From NCBI RefSeq assembly GCF_022815645.1, contig NZ_JALGRO010000002.1, positions 310,001-374,000 of the forward strand: 64,000 nucleotides of DNA. Reading direction: 5' to 3'. The notes under the pieces are model-generated. The model searched no databases, had not been told where the DNA came from, and was given only the letters and a program-made list of their open reading frames with translations. Of this stretch, positions 24,977 to 35,538 are shown piece by piece; position 1 is the stretch's first letter, and every line of letters starts with the position of its first letter. The translations under genes were made by a program, and so were the position numbers. The DNA is from Curtobacterium sp. VKM Ac-2922. GTDB lineage: Bacteria; Actinomycetota; Actinomycetes; Actinomycetales; Microbacteriaceae.

Positions 24977-26005
24977 GTGCCCATCGCAACGCCGGAACAG
25001 TACGCCGAGATGATCGACCGCGCGAAGGCCGGCAAGTTCGCCTACCCCGCGGTCAACGTGTCCTCGTCACAGACCATCAACGCCGTCCTGCAGGGCCTGA
25101 CCGAGGCCGGCTCGGACGGCATCATCCAGGTCACCACGGGTGGCGCCGACTACTTCGCCGGCCAGACCGTGAAGAACCGCGCTGCCGGTGCGCTCGCGAT
25201 GGCGGCCTTCGCCCACGAGGTCGCGAAGAACTACCCGATCACGGTGGCCCTGCACACCGACCACTGCCCCAAGGACGCCCTGGACGGCTTCGTGCTCCCG
25301 CTCATCGCGGCCAGCGAAGAAGAGGTCCGCCACGGCCGCAACCCGATCTTCCAGTCGCACATGTGGGACGGCTCGGCCGTGCCGCTCGACGAGAACATCG
25401 AGATCGCCCGCACCATGATCGAGAAGACCCGCAACATCAACGCCATCCTCGAGGTCGAGATCGGCGTCGTCGGCGGCGAAGAGGACGGTGTCGAGCACGA
25501 GGGCACGAACGACGCCCTGTACACGACCCCGAACGACGTCGAGCGGGTCGTCGACGCACTCGGTCTGGGTGACAAGGGCCGCTGGATCGCCGCGCTGACC
25601 TTCGGCAACGTGCACGGCGTCTACAAGCCCGGCAACGTCAAGCTGCGACCGGAACTGCTCGGTGAGATCCAGGCAGCGGTCGCCGCCAAGCACGGCACCG
25701 GCGAGAACCCGCTCGACCTGGTCTTCCACGGCGGCTCCGGCTCGACCGACGACGAGATCCACCAGGCGGTCCGCAACGGCGTCATCAAGATGAACATCGA
25801 CACGGACACGCAGTACGCGTTCACGCGCTCGATCGCCGGGTCGATGTTCAGCAACTACGAGGGCGTCCTGAAGCTCGACGGCGAGGTCGGCAACAAGAAG
25901 CAGTACGACCCGCGCGCCTGGGGCAAGGTCGCCGAGACGGCGATGGCCGCCCGCGTGGGACAGGCCGCGACGGTCCTCGGCTCGGCCGGCAACAGCAAGA
26001 GCTAG
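24977..26005 (+). CDS. fbaA: Class II fructose-bisphosphate aldolase
   Basis: 342 residues, zinc aldolase of glycolysis and gluconeogenesis. The zinc ligands are visible in ALHTDHCPKDALD (about 90) with later His in FGNVHGVYKPGNV (about 212) and VFHGGSGSTDDEI (about 248). Also present are SHMWDGSAVPL and the phosphate-binding NIDTDTQYAFTR. GAAGGAG before GTG 24977 decides the start; possible -10 TACGAT at 24937-24942. Followed by a hairpin terminator. Confidence 0.97.
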   Translation: MPIATPEQYAEMIDRAKAGKFAYPAVNVSSSQTINAVLQGLTEAGSDGIIQVTTGGADYFAGQTVKNRAAGALAMAAFAHEVAKNYPITVALHTDHCPKDALDGFVLPLIAASEEEVRHGRNPIFQSHMWDGSAVPLDENIEIARTMIEKTRNINAILEVEIGVVGGEEDGVEHEGTNDALYTTPNDVERVVDALGLGDKGRWIAALTFGNVHGVYKPGNVKLRPELLGEIQAAVAAKHGTGENPLDLVFHGGSGSTDDEIHQAVRNGVIKMNIDTDTQYAFTRSIAGSMFSNYEGVLKLDGEVGNKKQYDPRAWGKVAETAMAARVGQAATVLGSAGNSKS

Positions 26006-26034
26006 CCCAGTCACGTCCAGATCGGACAGGAGGC

Positions 26035-26063
26035 ACGGGGCGCGTCCGACGGACGCGCCCCGT
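26035..26063. terminator. Terminator after fbaA (stem-family member)
   Basis: Perfect 13-nt arms ACGGGGCGCGTCC/GGACGCGCCCCGT with loop GAC. It is preceded by GGACAGGAGGC, giving a 21-base stretch 20/21 identical to 58698-58718. Confidence 0.85.
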
Positions 26064-26103
26064 TCTGCGTCTGGTCACCCCGGGCCCGTGCCACGATGGT
26101 CGG

Positions 26104-27366
26104 GTGACCGCCGACGCCATCGCCTCCGAGTTCGCCCACTTCGTCACCGAGTCGCCGACGGCGTTCCACGCCGCGGCCGTAGCCCGCGACCGACTCGTCG
26201 CGGCCGGCTTTGCCGAGCTCGACGAACAGGACGCCTGGCCGACCGAGCCCGGCGCCTACGTGGTGGTCCGCGACGGTGCGGTCATCGCGTGGCGGCTGCC
26301 CGCCGGAGCGACCGCGACCACGCCGTTCCGGATCCTCGGCGCGCACACCGACTCCCCCGGGTTCCGCCTGAAGCCGAACCCGGTCGTCCGGGTCGGCGGA
26401 TGGGAGCAGCTCAACGTCGAGGTCTACGGCGGACCGATCCTGTCGACGTGGTTCGACCGCGACCTGCGCATCGCCGGACGGGTCGTGCACGGCGACGGCA
26501 CGGTCACCCTGCTCGACACCGATGCCGTGGCGCGCATCCCCAACCTGGCGATCCACCTGGACCGCGGCGTCAACACCGGCAACGAGATCGACCGCCAGCG
26601 CCACACGCTCCCCGTGGTCGGCACGGACGGCTCCGAGGCCAGCGGCGTCGACGCGCTGGCCTGGCTGCGCGCCCGGGTCGGGGAGACGGCGGTGTCGTGG
26701 GACCTGTTCCTCGCCGACACCCAGGCACCCGCCCGGGTCGGCATCGACGGCTCGTTCCTGGCGTCCGGCCGGATGGACAACCTGACGAGCGTGCACGCGG
26801 GGCTCCGCGGCATCGTCGAGGCACCCGCCGACGGCGACCACATCCCGGTGTTCGCGGCGTTCGACCACGAAGAGGTGGGCTCCGCGACGCCGTCGGGCGC
26901 GGGTGGCCCGTTCCTGCCGGACGTCCTCGGCCGCGTGCAGGAGGGCCTCGGCGCCACCCGCTCCGAGGCCGCGCGGGCGTTCCGCGCCTCGTGGTTGCTG
27001 TCGAGCGACGCCGGGCACCTGGTGCACCCGAACTACTCGGACAAGCACGACCCGACCAACCGGCCCCGCCCGGGCGGCGGTCCGCTGCTGAAGATCAGCG
27101 CGAACCAGCGCTACATGACCGAGGCCAAGGGCGAGGCGGTCTTCGCTGCCGCCTGCGCCGCGGCCGGCGTGTCGTACCAGCCGTTCGTCAACGTGAACAC
27201 GATCGCGGGCGGCTCGACCATCGGCCCGATCGCGGCGACCCGACTCGGCATCCCGACCCTCGACATCGGCGTGGGGCTGCTGTCGATGCACTCGGTCCGC
27301 GAACTCGTGCACGTCGAGGACCTGGCCGCGCTGCACGGCGCGGTCGCGGCCTTCCTGGCGGACTGA
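26104..27366 (+). CDS. apeB: M18 family aminopeptidase
   Basis: 420 residues, a two-zinc cytosolic aminopeptidase of the aspartyl aminopeptidase family. Motifs: LGAHTDSPGFRLKP (about 77), GGPILSTWFDRDL (about 112), SGRMDNLTS (about 220), AAFDHEEVGSATPSGAGG (about 256) and the terminal metal ligand in LSMHSVRELVHVED (about 396). It starts at GTG 26104, 98 bases after fbaA and behind its terminator, so it is probably an independent transcript. Confidence 0.94.
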   Translation: MTADAIASEFAHFVTESPTAFHAAAVARDRLVAAGFAELDEQDAWPTEPGAYVVVRDGAVIAWRLPAGATATTPFRILGAHTDSPGFRLKPNPVVRVGGWEQLNVEVYGGPILSTWFDRDLRIAGRVVHGDGTVTLLDTDAVARIPNLAIHLDRGVNTGNEIDRQRHTLPVVGTDGSEASGVDALAWLRARVGETAVSWDLFLADTQAPARVGIDGSFLASGRMDNLTSVHAGLRGIVEAPADGDHIPVFAAFDHEEVGSATPSGAGGPFLPDVLGRVQEGLGATRSEAARAFRASWLLSSDAGHLVHPNYSDKHDPTNRPRPGGGPLLKISANQRYMTEAKGEAVFAAACAAAGVSYQPFVNVNTIAGGSTIGPIAATRLGIPTLDIGVGLLSMHSVRELVHVEDLAALHGAVAAFLAD

Positions 27367-27396
27367 GCGGGCCGAGCGGGCTGAGCGGGCTGCCCG

Positions 27397-28524
27397 TCAG
27401 AGCGTCACGACGACCTTCTGCGCCGACACCCCCGCGCGCTGGCGGTCGAGCGCGCCCTGCACGGCGTCGAGCCCGGTGCCGGCGACGACGGGCGCGGGGA
27501 CCGGCAGCAGGGTGCCGTCGGCCAGGCCCTGCGGAAGCGTCTCGGCCCACAGCCGGTGTCCGACCTCGTCGTCGCGCAGGCTGCTCCCCCAGATGAACCC
27601 GGTGCGCACGCCGGCACGACGGGCACGGACCGTGAAGCCTGCCATGGTGAGACCGATACGGGTGAACACGGGGACCATCGCCGGGAACAGCCGACGACGT
27701 CCGGCGAGCCCGTCGAGCGACACCGGCGTGCTCGCCATCGCCAGCACGTCACCCCCGGTCCGACGGAGCACCCGCAGGCAGGCATCGGCGGACCCGGTGC
27801 CGATCGCCACTGCTCCCCGGACGCGGCGTCCGGCGATGCCCTGGACGAGCTGCGCGACGGCGTCCGGATCGTGGTGGTCGACGACCACGTCGGCGCCGAG
27901 TGCGCGGACCGTGGCGGCGTTCCGCGGTGACGCGGTGCTGACGACGTCGTACCCGGCAGCGCGCGCCAGCTGGACCGCGTTCATCCCGACACTCGTCGAG
28001 CCGCCCCACACCACGACCACGCCCCGGTCATCCGCTCCGTCCACCTGCGATGTCCGGCCCGGCATCGGCAGGCCGAGGTGCCCCGGCTGGAAGAGCGCGC
28101 ACGCCGCGGTCGAGGCGGCGAGCGGCACGACGGCCGCCTGTTCGTGGGACATCCCCTCGGGAGTCGGCGCCGTCAGCCGTTCGAGGAGCGCGGTGTACTG
28201 CTGGAAGGCCCCCTCGTGTCGCGGGTCCCGTCCCCGGTCCGTGCCCGTCGCCAGCCCGAACACGCGGTCACCGACGGCGAACCGCGTGACGCCGGAGCCG
28301 ACCGCGACGACCTCGCCCGCGACGTCCGAGCCGAGGACCGCCGGGGTCGGCAACCACCGGTAGGTGACGGATCCGGTCCCCTGGATGATCCAGTCGACCG
28401 GGTTGACCGCGACCGCTCGGACGCGCACGACGACCTCGTCGGCGCGGGGCTCGGGCATCGGGGCGGACTCGACGACGAGCGGGGTCCGCGGTGCACGGAG
28501 CACGGCGGCGGTGTTCTCGGGCAT
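27397..28524 (-). CDS. Zinc-binding alcohol dehydrogenase family / quinone oxidoreductase-like protein
   Basis: 375 residues of the medium-chain dehydrogenase/reductase superfamily. N-terminal GroES-like domain with [12 protein letters not shown] (about 36-47) and [17 protein letters not shown]. Cofactor-binding [26 protein letters not shown] lies about 165-190. The structural zinc cysteines are absent, as in quinone oxidoreductases. Divergent from a TetR regulator with two operator dyads in between, so it is probably induced by a toxic ligand of that regulator. Confidence 0.88.
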   Translation of the reverse strand: MPENTAAVLRAPRTPLVVESAPMPEPRADEVVVRVRAVAVNPVDWIIQGTGSVTYRWLPTPAVLGSDVAGEVVAVGSGVTRFAVGDRVFGLATGTDRGRDPRHEGAFQQYTALLERLTAPTPEGMSHEQAAVVPLAASTAACALFQPGHLGLPMPGRTSQVDGADDRGVVVVWGGSTSVGMNAVQLARAAGYDVVSTASPRNAATVRALGADVVVDHHDPDAVAQLVQGIAGRRVRGAVAIGTGSADACLRVLRRTGGDVLAMASTPVSLDGLAGRRRLFPAMVPVFTRIGLTMAGFTVRARRAGVRTGFIWGSSLRDDEVGHRLWAETLPQGLADGTLLPVPAPVVAGTGLDAVQGALDRQRAGVSAQKVVVTL

Positions 28525-28539
28525 GGTGGACCTCTCCGG

Positions 28540-28593
28540 GTGATGACACGTGGTGTCGTCACTGTAGTCGGTGATGACACGGAGTGCCATCAC
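28540..28593. promoter_or_regulatory. Pair of TetR-type operator dyads
   Basis: Two 23-bp imperfect palindromes, 28540-28562 (GTGATGACAC / GTGTCGTCAC) and 28571-28593 (GTGATGACAC / GTGCCATCAC), centres 31 bp apart. Both have 10-nt arms with one mismatch and a 3-nt centre. They fill the divergent promoter region. Confidence 0.75.
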
Positions 28594-28596
28594 CCC

Positions 28597-28602
28597 TATG
28601 CT
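28597..28602 (+). promoter_or_regulatory. -10 box, leaderless arrangement
   Basis: TATGCT, 6 nt before ATG 28609 of the TetR gene. Confidence 0.5.
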
Positions 28603-28608
28603 GGAGCC

Positions 28609-29172
28609 ATGGCGCGATGGGCACCGGACTCCCGTGAACGACTGCGAGCGGCGGCGATGGAGCTCTTCGCCGAACGGGGCTTCGCCGCGACCACCGTGCC
28701 GGACATCGTCGACCGCGCCGGGTTGACCCGCCGCACGTTCTTCCGGCACTTCAGCGACAAGCGCGAGGTCTTCTTCGGTGACGACGAGATCCCGGCGATC
28801 GCGACCCGGATGCTGGCCGCGGCGCCGCGGGACCTCGAGCCGTTCACGGTCGTGCTGCGCGGACTGCACGACCTGGCCGAGCACCGCTTCGAGCCGCGAC
28901 GCACCGAGATCCGGGCGGCACGGCGCATCATCGACGGCGAACCGGCGCTGCTCGAGCGCGACCTGCGGAAACAGGCCGACCTGCGCGTGGCCGTCCGCGA
29001 CGGGTTCCTCGGGCGGGGCGAGGAACCGCTCACCGCCGAGGTACTGGCCGGCATGACCGTCGAGCTCTTCCAGACCGCACTGACGGCCTGGTCGGCCGAC
29101 GAGACGGACGCGCCCTTCGGCGTCCACCTGGATCGCTCGGCCGAACGGATGCGGGCCGTGCTCGGCAGCTGA
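28609..29172 (+). CDS. TetR-family transcriptional regulator
   Basis: 187 residues. The N-terminal HTH is complete: [46 protein letters not shown] (about 10-55), with the recognition helix [10 protein letters not shown]. The C-terminal domain is all-helical, unassigned, for ligand binding. Divergent from the quinone oxidoreductase-like gene; the paired dyads between them suggest autorepression and control of that gene. Probably leaderless. Confidence 0.94.
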   Translation: MARWAPDSRERLRAAAMELFAERGFAATTVPDIVDRAGLTRRTFFRHFSDKREVFFGDDEIPAIATRMLAAAPRDLEPFTVVLRGLHDLAEHRFEPRRTEIRAARRIIDGEPALLERDLRKQADLRVAVRDGFLGRGEEPLTAEVLAGMTVELFQTALTAWSADETDAPFGVHLDRSAERMRAVLGS

Positions 29173-29205
29173 CCGCGAACGGTCGGTCGACGGCGCCGGA
29201 GACCG

Positions 29206-29877
29206 TCAGCCGGTGCGCTGCGCCCACCAGGCCGCGAAGGCCGGGTCGTGCGACAGGACGATCATGAACACGACCGTGCTGAAGACCGTGGCCAGGACAC
29301 CGCCGAGCACCGGGACCCAGGCCGACCGCTTGCCGGCTCGCAGTCGACCGACGCTCCACGCGACGGTCAGCACCAGGATCGCCAGGGCACCGACCAGGTT
29401 GACGTTCGCCGCGGTCGTCAGCGCCGACGGGTCGGACAGGGTCGTGGACTGCTGCTCGATCGCACGTCGGACGTCGGTGGCCACGAGGCCGGTGCGGAAG
29501 TACCGGACGACCGTCCACAGCCCGAGGCCCAGCAGCATCAGCGTCAGGAACAGGTCGCCGGGTGATGCACCCAGGCGCTTGGCGGCGGCCGGAGCGGGGC
29601 GGGGGCCCGACGCGGAGCGCGTGGTCGACGCGGCGGGGCTACCCTGGCCTGCGGTCGCTGCGGCGCGATCCGAGCGCTCCTGCTCGGCGAGCACGGGGTT
29701 CACCCAGCCCGCCGGGGCGTACTCGCCGTACTGCGGTGCGGGACGGCCCTGGACCGGACCCGCTGCCGGAGCCGATGCCGACGGGACGGAGCTGTGCCGG
29801 GCCTCCTGGGCGGTGGCGTCGTGCGGAACCACGCCCGCGTCACGCAACGGGACGGCCGACCAGTCGTCGTCGCTCAT
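29206..29877 (-). CDS. DUF6264-family membrane protein
   Basis: 223 residues. A disordered cytoplasmic N-terminus (about 1-105, with [19 protein letters not shown]) is followed by three to four membrane segments: [39 protein letters not shown], and [19 protein letters not shown] near the end. The Y-A-P-x-G-W motif before the helices is typical of this Microbacteriaceae family. Its ATG overlaps the ispH stop (ATGA), so it is translationally coupled to ispH. Function unknown. Confidence 0.85.
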   Translation of the reverse strand: MSDDDWSAVPLRDAGVVPHDATAQEARHSSVPSASAPAAGPVQGRPAPQYGEYAPAGWVNPVLAEQERSDRAAATAGQGSPAASTTRSASGPRPAPAAAKRLGASPGDLFLTLMLLGLGLWTVVRYFRTGLVATDVRRAIEQQSTTLSDPSALTTAANVNLVGALAILVLTVAWSVGRLRAGKRSAWVPVLGGVLATVFSTVVFMIVLSHDPAFAAWWAQRTG

Positions 29878-30938
29878 GCCCGACGCCCGCCGAGCGCCCG
29901 CGTCGGGTTGCCGTCAGCGTCGGTCCGGAGTTCCTTGGGCAGTGAGAACATCAGGTCCTCGTGCGCCGTCACCACTTCCTCGACCGTGCCGTAGCCGGCG
30001 TCGGCGAGCTGCTCGAGCACCTCGTGGACGAGTTCCTCGGGCACGGAGGCGCCACTGGTGACCCCGACCGTGCCGACCCCGTCGAGCCAGCCCTGCTGGA
30101 TCTCCTCGGCGTAGTCGACGCGGTGCGCCGCACGGGCGCCGTGCTCGAGTGCGACCTCGACCAGGCGGACGCTGTTCGACGAGTTGGCCGAGCCGACCAC
30201 GATCACCAGGTCCGCCTGCGGAGCGACCTTCTTGATCGCGACCTGGCGGTTCTGCGTGGCGTAGCAGATGTCGTCAGAGGGCGGGTCCTGGATCGTCGGG
30301 AACTTCTCGCGCAGCAGCCGGACGGTCTCCATGGTCTCGTCGACGCTCAGCGTGGTCTGCGACAACCAGACCAGGTTGTCCGGGTCGGCGACCTGCAGCG
30401 CGGCGACGTCGGCCGGACCGTTGACCAGGATCGTCTGGTCGGGCGCGTGGCCCATCGTGCCCTCGACCTCTTCGTGGCCGGTGTGCCCGATCAGGATGAT
30501 GGTGCGGTCGGCCTTGGCGAAGCGGGAGGCCTCGCGGTGCACCTTCGTGACCAGCGGGCAGGTGGCGTCGATCGCATGCAGCTCGCGTTCGGCCGCGCCG
30601 GCGACGACCGCGGGTGAGACGCCGTGCGCGCTGAAGACGACGTGCGAGCCGCGCGGGACCTCGGCCACGTCGTCGACGAAGACGGCACCGCGCTGCTCGA
30701 GCGTCGAGACCACGTGCACGTTGTGGACGATCTGCTTGCGCACGTAGACGGGCTCGCCGTACTGCTCGAGCGCCTTCTCGACGGCGATGACGGCGCGGTC
30801 GACGCCGGCGCAGTAGCCACGGGGCGCGGCGAGCAGGACCTTCTTGGTGCCCGCGACCGGCTCGTTCCGCAGCCGCCCGCGCGGCGCGGGGCTGCGCGGC
30901 GGAGCGAGAGGGACCGTGTGGCCGTTCGTGATCGTCAC
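29874..30938 (-). CDS. ispH: 4-hydroxy-3-methylbut-2-enyl diphosphate reductase
   Basis: 354 residues, the last MEP-pathway step, yielding IPP and DMAPP. The three [Fe-S] cysteines are visible in [13 protein letters not shown] (Cys43), [13 protein letters not shown] and [11 protein letters not shown]. The E-x-T/H motifs [15 protein letters not shown] and GSANSSNS are also present. GTG 30938 is chosen because TATCAT sits 7 nt upstream (leaderless) and the N-terminal 30 residues are a short variable tail. Divergent from xseA. Confidence 0.96.
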   Translation of the reverse strand: MTITNGHTVPLAPPRSPAPRGRLRNEPVAGTKKVLLAAPRGYCAGVDRAVIAVEKALEQYGEPVYVRKQIVHNVHVVSTLEQRGAVFVDDVAEVPRGSHVVFSAHGVSPAVVAGAAERELHAIDATCPLVTKVHREASRFAKADRTIILIGHTGHEEVEGTMGHAPDQTILVNGPADVAALQVADPDNLVWLSQTTLSVDETMETVRLLREKFPTIQDPPSDDICYATQNRQVAIKKVAPQADLVIVVGSANSSNSVRLVEVALEHGARAAHRVDYAEEIQQGWLDGVGTVGVTSGASVPEELVHEVLEQLADAGYGTVEEVVTAHEDLMFSLPKELRTDADGNPTRALGGRRA

Positions 30939-30945
30939 GTCCCCG

Positions 30946-30951
30946 ATGATA
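30946..30951 (-). promoter_or_regulatory. -10 box of ispH, leaderless arrangement
   Basis: TATCAT on the minus strand, 7 nt before GTG 30938. Confidence 0.5.
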
Positions 30952-31041
30952 GGTGAGCGGCACCGACACGGCCTGGGCGCCGGCGGCCGGTGGACGTCAG
31001 CGGTGTCCGGCAGCATGGGACCGCACCACCAGGAGGAGCAC

Positions 31042-32280
31042 ATGGCGATCGAACAGGGACCCCCGACGGCAGACGACCCGTGGCCCGTCGCGCTGCTCGG
31101 CGCCAAGATGCGGGACTGGATCGACCGACTCGGCACCGCGTGGATCGAAGGCGAGATCACGCAGTGGAACGTCGCCGGCGGCAACGTCTACGGCAAGCTC
31201 AAGGACCTCGAGGTCGACGCCACGGTGTCCTTCTCGATCTGGTCGAGCGTGCGTTCCCGGGTGCCCGCCGACCTGAAGCAGGGCGCGCGCGTCGTCGCGG
31301 CCGTCAAGCCGAACTACTGGGTCAAGGGCGGCTCGCTGACGATGCAGGTCGTCGAGATGAAGCACGTCGGACTGGGCGACCTGCTCGAACGACTCGAACG
31401 GCTACGTCGCACCCTGGCAGCAGAAGGCCTGTTCGACCCGGCGCGCAAGCAGCGTCTGCCGTTCCTGCCGCACCGCATCGGCCTGATCACGGGCAAGGAC
31501 TCCGACGCCGAGAAGGACGTCACGCGGAACGCACAGCTGCGCTGGCCGCAGGTCGAGTTCCGCACCGTGCACGCCGCAGTGCAGGGTGAGCGCGCCGTGG
31601 CCGAGGTCACGGCGGCGATCCTCGAACTCGACGCCGACCCGACCGTCGACGTCATCATCATCGCCCGTGGCGGTGGCGACTTCCAGAACCTGCTCGGGTT
31701 CAGCGACGAAGGACTCGTCCGGGCTGCCGCCGCGGCGAGCACGCCGATCGTGTCCGCCATCGGGCACGAGGCCGACCGCCCGATCCTCGACGAGGTCGCC
31801 GACCTGCGTGCGTCGACCCCGACCGACGCCGCCAAACGCGTGGTGCCCGACGTGGCCGAGGAACTCGCCAACGTCCGTCAGGCCCGGGCTCGACTGGGAC
31901 TCCGGCTCTCGCACACGCTGTCGGTCGAGGCCGACCGGATCGCCGCACTGCGGTCACGTCCGGCGCTGGCGTCCACCGCCTGGCTCGTCGACACCCGCGC
32001 CGAAGAAGTGGCCCGCGACCTGTCCCGCGCCCGGGAACTGCTGGACCGCCGGCTCGAACGGTCACACGCCGAGGTCGGACACCTGACCGGACGGCTCCGC
32101 GCGCTCTCACCGCGGGACACCCTGCGCCGTGGGTACGCGATCGTGCAGACCGCCGACGGATCGGTCGTGCGGGCGGCGTCGGACCTGGGCGCTGCCGCGG
32201 ACGTCCGCGTCACGCTCGGTGCGGGCACCGCGACCGGCACGCTCGCGCCCGAGGGCCCGGGGCCGGACGGCGAAGGCTGA
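31042..32280 (+). CDS. xseA: Exodeoxyribonuclease VII large subunit
   Basis: 412 residues. The N-terminal OB-fold contains VEG-type [21 protein letters not shown] (about 37-57). The catalytic domain has [18 protein letters not shown] (about 147), [19 protein letters not shown] (about 208) and [27 protein letters not shown] (about 237). A coiled-coil region and C-terminal [14 protein letters not shown] follow. AGGAGGAGCAC gives a strong ribosome site at ATG 31042. It acts with XseB in degrading single-stranded DNA. Confidence 0.96.
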   Translation: MAIEQGPPTADDPWPVALLGAKMRDWIDRLGTAWIEGEITQWNVAGGNVYGKLKDLEVDATVSFSIWSSVRSRVPADLKQGARVVAAVKPNYWVKGGSLTMQVVEMKHVGLGDLLERLERLRRTLAAEGLFDPARKQRLPFLPHRIGLITGKDSDAEKDVTRNAQLRWPQVEFRTVHAAVQGERAVAEVTAAILELDADPTVDVIIIARGGGDFQNLLGFSDEGLVRAAAAASTPIVSAIGHEADRPILDEVADLRASTPTDAAKRVVPDVAEELANVRQARARLGLRLSHTLSVEADRIAALRSRPALASTAWLVDTRAEEVARDLSRARELLDRRLERSHAEVGHLTGRLRALSPRDTLRRGYAIVQTADGSVVRAASDLGAAADVRVTLGAGTATGTLAPEGPGPDGEG

Positions 32281-32333
32281 ACCGCGTTCTCCACAGGCGC
32301 ACGGCGCACGGCAGCGGGTCGGTGGGTGCTCGG

Positions 32334-32339
32334 TAGGAT
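32334..32339 (+). promoter_or_regulatory. -10 box of xseB, leaderless arrangement
   Basis: TAGGAT, 6 nt before GTG 32346; the small subunit may be transcribed on its own in addition to read-through from xseA. Confidence 0.45.
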
Positions 32340-32345
32340 CGGAGC

Positions 32346-32630
32346 GTGTCATCCCAGCAGCAGCCCGCGCCGTCCGAGCCCGCACCGTCCGAGCCCGCCG
32401 ACGTCAGCGCCCTGAGCTACGAAGCGGCTCGCGACGAACTCGTCCGCGTCGTCGCCGAGCTCGAGCAGGGCTCCGCCACGCTCGAGCGGTCGCTGACCCT
32501 GTGGGAACGCGGCGAAGCCCTGGCGGCCCGCTGCGAAGAGTGGCTGGTCGGCGCCCGTGCCCGGCTCGACGCCGCCCGCGCCGGATCTGAAGCCGCCGAT
32601 GCGTCCGACCGCGGGAGCGCACGCGCATGA
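32346..32630 (+). CDS. xseB: Exodeoxyribonuclease VII small subunit
   Basis: 94 residues. The conserved helical pair [45 protein letters not shown] (about 22-66) is diagnostic. It is flanked by disordered Pro/Ser/Glu and Ala/Ser tails. Follows xseA by 65 bases; its stop overlaps the start of the next gene (ATGA). Confidence 0.94.
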   Translation: MSSQQQPAPSEPAPSEPADVSALSYEAARDELVRVVAELEQGSATLERSLTLWERGEALAARCEEWLVGARARLDAARAGSEAADASDRGSARA

Positions 32631-33262
32631 CCGACCCCGAGACCGGCCGCCCGGTCGTCGCCGAGCTCGGTCGCCCCGAGACGGCCGAAGAGACCTGGGC
32701 GCGCAAGGACACCGCCCGGCGCGCCCGTCGTCAGCACCAGACGGCCTTCAACCTGGTCCTGGCACTCATCGCGTCGCTCGGCATCGTGGTGTTCCTGGTC
32801 GCCGTCGTGGCCCGACCCAACGGCACCGTGGACCAGGACGTCGACTACCGCCAGGTCGCCGCCCAGGCAGCCGTGCCGGGGGTCACGCTCGCCGTCCCCG
32901 ACCTGCCCGACACGTACTCGTCGAACCGCGCCGACTTCAAGGACCGAGCGGCCGACGGAGTCGACGTCTGGACCGTCGGGCTGCTGACCCCCGACAAGCA
33001 GTTCATCGGGCTGCAGCAGGGCATCGACGCCAACCCGACCTGGGTCGCGAACCAGCTCGACCAGCACGCCGCCACCGGCAGCCGCACCATCGCCGGCACG
33101 AAGTGGACGGTGTACGACCGTCGCGACCAGGGCAAGGACGCCGGCAACCAGGCGTACTCGCTCGTGACGACGTTCGGACGCAACACGATCGTGCTCGCGG
33201 GCACCGCCGACGACCGGTCGTTCCGGACCGTCGCCACCGCCCTGACGCGACAACTCGGCTGA
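32627..33262 (+). CDS. DUF4245 membrane-anchored protein
   Basis: 211 residues. A charged cytoplasmic N-terminus (about 1-40) is followed by one membrane segment [20 protein letters not shown] (about 43-62) and an extracytoplasmic domain. [40 protein letters not shown] and [11 protein letters not shown] fit the DUF4245 family, which in actinobacteria follows xseB. Coupled to xseB by ATGA. Biochemical role unknown. Confidence 0.9.
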   Translation: MTDPETGRPVVAELGRPETAEETWARKDTARRARRQHQTAFNLVLALIASLGIVVFLVAVVARPNGTVDQDVDYRQVAAQAAVPGVTLAVPDLPDTYSSNRADFKDRAADGVDVWTVGLLTPDKQFIGLQQGIDANPTWVANQLDQHAATGSRTIAGTKWTVYDRRDQGKDAGNQAYSLVTTFGRNTIVLAGTADDRSFRTVATALTRQLG

Positions 33263-33285
33263 CCGACCCCGAGCCTCCTGCACGA

Positions 33286-33317
33286 CAGGAACGCAGCACC
33301 ACAGGAACGCAGCACCA
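33286..33317 (+). repeat. 16-bp tandem duplication in a leader
   Basis: CAGGAACGCAGCACCA occurs twice head-to-tail (33286-33301, 33302-33317) upstream of the carbonic anhydrase start. Confidence 0.8.
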
Positions 33318-33362
33318 CCCGAACGCCCTGACACCCGAAGCAGCACCCGAGGAGCCGATCCC

Positions 33363-33977
33363 ATGACCGACCGCGCCGCGTCCACCCCCGCCGACGCCCT
33401 CCGCCTGCTCGTCGACGGCAACGCCCGCTTCGCCGCCGACAAGCGCCGGACCGGCCGCATCGACCCCGAGCGCCGCAGCGAGCTCGCCGGTTCGCAGGCA
33501 CCGTTCGCCACCGTGCTCGGGTGCTCCGACTCCCGCGTGCCGTTCGAGCACGTCTTCGACGCCGGCATCGGCGACGTGTTCGCCATCCGCAACGCCGGCC
33601 AGATCGTCGACGACGTCGTGCTCGGCTCGATCGAGTTCGCGGTCGTCGCGCTCGGTACCCCGCTCGTCGTGGTGCTGCGGCACACCAAGTGCGGTGCCGT
33701 CGCCGCTGCCCGATCCGGCGAGCCCGTCCCGGCACCGCACCTGCAGGCCCTGGTCGACGCCATCGCGCCGAGCGTCGAGCGTGTCCGCGCCACCGACCCC
33801 GACATCCCGCAAGAGGCCATCGGTGCCGCACACCTCGAAGCCACGCTGCGTGCGGTGCTCGAGCGCTCCGGTGCCGTGTCCGACGCCATCGCCGAGGGTA
33901 GATTGGCCGTCGTCGGCGCGACCTACGACCTGACCACGGGCCAGGTCTCGATCGACACCGTCGTGGGCGACGCCTGA
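33363..33977 (+). CDS. Beta-class carbonic anhydrase
   Basis: 204 residues, reversible hydration of CO2. The zinc ligands are visible: the Cys and Asp-Arg dyad in [16 protein letters not shown] (about 49-64), and His/Cys in [12 protein letters not shown] (about 104-115). [10 protein letters not shown] is also conserved. GAGGAG lies about 8 nt before ATG 33363. Followed by a GC hairpin, then fumC. Confidence 0.95.
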   Translation: MTDRAASTPADALRLLVDGNARFAADKRRTGRIDPERRSELAGSQAPFATVLGCSDSRVPFEHVFDAGIGDVFAIRNAGQIVDDVVLGSIEFAVVALGTPLVVVLRHTKCGAVAAARSGEPVPAPHLQALVDAIAPSVERVRATDPDIPQEAIGAAHLEATLRAVLERSGAVSDAIAEGRLAVVGATYDLTTGQVSIDTVVGDA

Positions 33978-33993
33978 CCCCCGGGGCCCACCG

Positions 33994-34012
33994 CCCGGGC
34001 CGGCCACCGGCC
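33994..34012. terminator. GC-rich hairpin after the carbonic anhydrase gene
   Basis: CGGGCCGG/CCGGCCCG with loop CCA, 17 bases past the stop; no U-run follows. Confidence 0.55.
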
Positions 34013-34101
34013 CGACACCGGGCAGACGGCACACCACCACGCCACGACGACCACCCGGCCGCGACCGCGACCGGTGCACCACCAGGAAGGACCACGACGA
34101 C

Positions 34102-35517
34102 GTGACCGACACCACCGCGAACCCCGCGACGACCGAGTACCGGATCGAGCACGACACGATGGGCGAGGTCCGCGTGCCGGCCTCGGCGTTGTACCGGGCG
34201 CAGACGCAGCGTGCCGTCGAGAACTTCCCGATCTCCGGCACCGGGCTCGAGCCCGCGCAGATCATCGCCCTCGCGCGGATCAAGCGTGCGGCGGCCATCG
34301 TGAACGGGCAGCTCGGGATCATCGACGGCAGCGTGGCCGACGCGATCCAGCAGGCGGCCGACACGATCATCGCCGGTCAGCACCACGACCAGTTCCCCGT
34401 CGACGTCTACCAGACCGGCAGCGGCACCTCGTCGAACATGAACATGAACGAGGTCCTGGCGACCCTGGCGTCCGACGTCGCGGGCAGCCCGGTGCACCCG
34501 AACGACCACGTGAACGCGTCGCAGTCCTCGAACGACGTCTTCCCGACCTCGGTGCACGTCGCCGTCACCGAAGCCCTGATCCGCTCCCTGGTGCCCTCGC
34601 TCGCGCACCTGGCCGAGTCACTCGAGGCCAAGGCCACGCTGTGGGCCGACGCCGTCAAGTCCGGTCGCACCCACCTGATGGACGCCACCCCGGTCACCCT
34701 CGGGCAGGAGTTCGGCGGCTACGCGCGCCAGATCCGCCTGGGCATCGAGCGCGTCGAGGCCACGCTCCCCCGCGTCGCCGAGGTCCCGCTGGGCGGCACC
34801 GCCGTCGGCACCGGCATCAACACGCCCAAGGGCTTCCCGCAGCAGGTCATCGCGCAGCTCGCCAGCGACACCGACCTGCCGATCACCGAGGCGCTCGACC
34901 ACTTCGAGGCCCAGGGCGCACGCGACGCCCTGGTCGAGGTCTCCGGGGCGCTCAAGGTGCTCGCCGTCAGTCTGACCAAGATCAACAACGACCTGCGCTG
35001 GATGGGCTCCGGCCCGAACACCGGCCTGGGCGAACTGCACATCCCGGACCTGCAGCCCGGCTCGTCGATCATGCCCGGCAAGGTCAACCCGGTGATCCCC
35101 GAGGCCACCCTGATGGTCGCTGCGCGGGTCATCGGCAACGACGCCACCGTGTCGTGGGCCGGTGCGTCCGGCGCCTTCGAGCTCAACGTCGCGATCCCGG
35201 TCATGGGCACCGCCCTGCTCGAGTCCATCCGTCTGCTCGCGAACAGCTCGCGGGTGCTCGCCGACAAGACGATCGACGGGTTGCAAGCGAACCTCGAGCG
35301 GGCGCGCGGCTTCGCGGAATCGTCGCCGTCGATCGTGACGCCGCTCAACCGTGTGATCGGGTACGAGGCCGCCGCCAAGGTCGCCAAGTACGCCGTCGCC
35401 CAGGGCATCACCGTGCGCGAGGCCGTCGTGGCGCTCGGGCACGTCGAGCGCGGCGACGTCACCGAGCAGCAGCTCGACCAGGCCCTCGACGTCCTGAGCA
35501 TGACGCACCCGAACTGA
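34102..35517 (+). CDS. fumC: Class II fumarate hydratase
   Basis: 471 residues, TCA-cycle interconversion of fumarate and malate. Superfamily regions: [14 protein letters not shown] (about 107-120), [19 protein letters not shown] (about 132), [17 protein letters not shown], and the signature loop [16 protein letters not shown] (about 318-333) with the catalytic serine. GGAAGG upstream supports GTG 34102. Ends 21 bases before a long palindrome. Confidence 0.97.
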   Translation: MTDTTANPATTEYRIEHDTMGEVRVPASALYRAQTQRAVENFPISGTGLEPAQIIALARIKRAAAIVNGQLGIIDGSVADAIQQAADTIIAGQHHDQFPVDVYQTGSGTSSNMNMNEVLATLASDVAGSPVHPNDHVNASQSSNDVFPTSVHVAVTEALIRSLVPSLAHLAESLEAKATLWADAVKSGRTHLMDATPVTLGQEFGGYARQIRLGIERVEATLPRVAEVPLGGTAVGTGINTPKGFPQQVIAQLASDTDLPITEALDHFEAQGARDALVEVSGALKVLAVSLTKINNDLRWMGSGPNTGLGELHIPDLQPGSSIMPGKVNPVIPEATLMVAARVIGNDATVSWAGASGAFELNVAIPVMGTALLESIRLLANSSRVLADKTIDGLQANLERARGFAESSPSIVTPLNRVIGYEAAAKVAKYAVAQGITVREAVVALGHVERGDVTEQQLDQALDVLSMTHPN

Positions 35518-35538
35518 CGGACACCTCCCACCCACACA

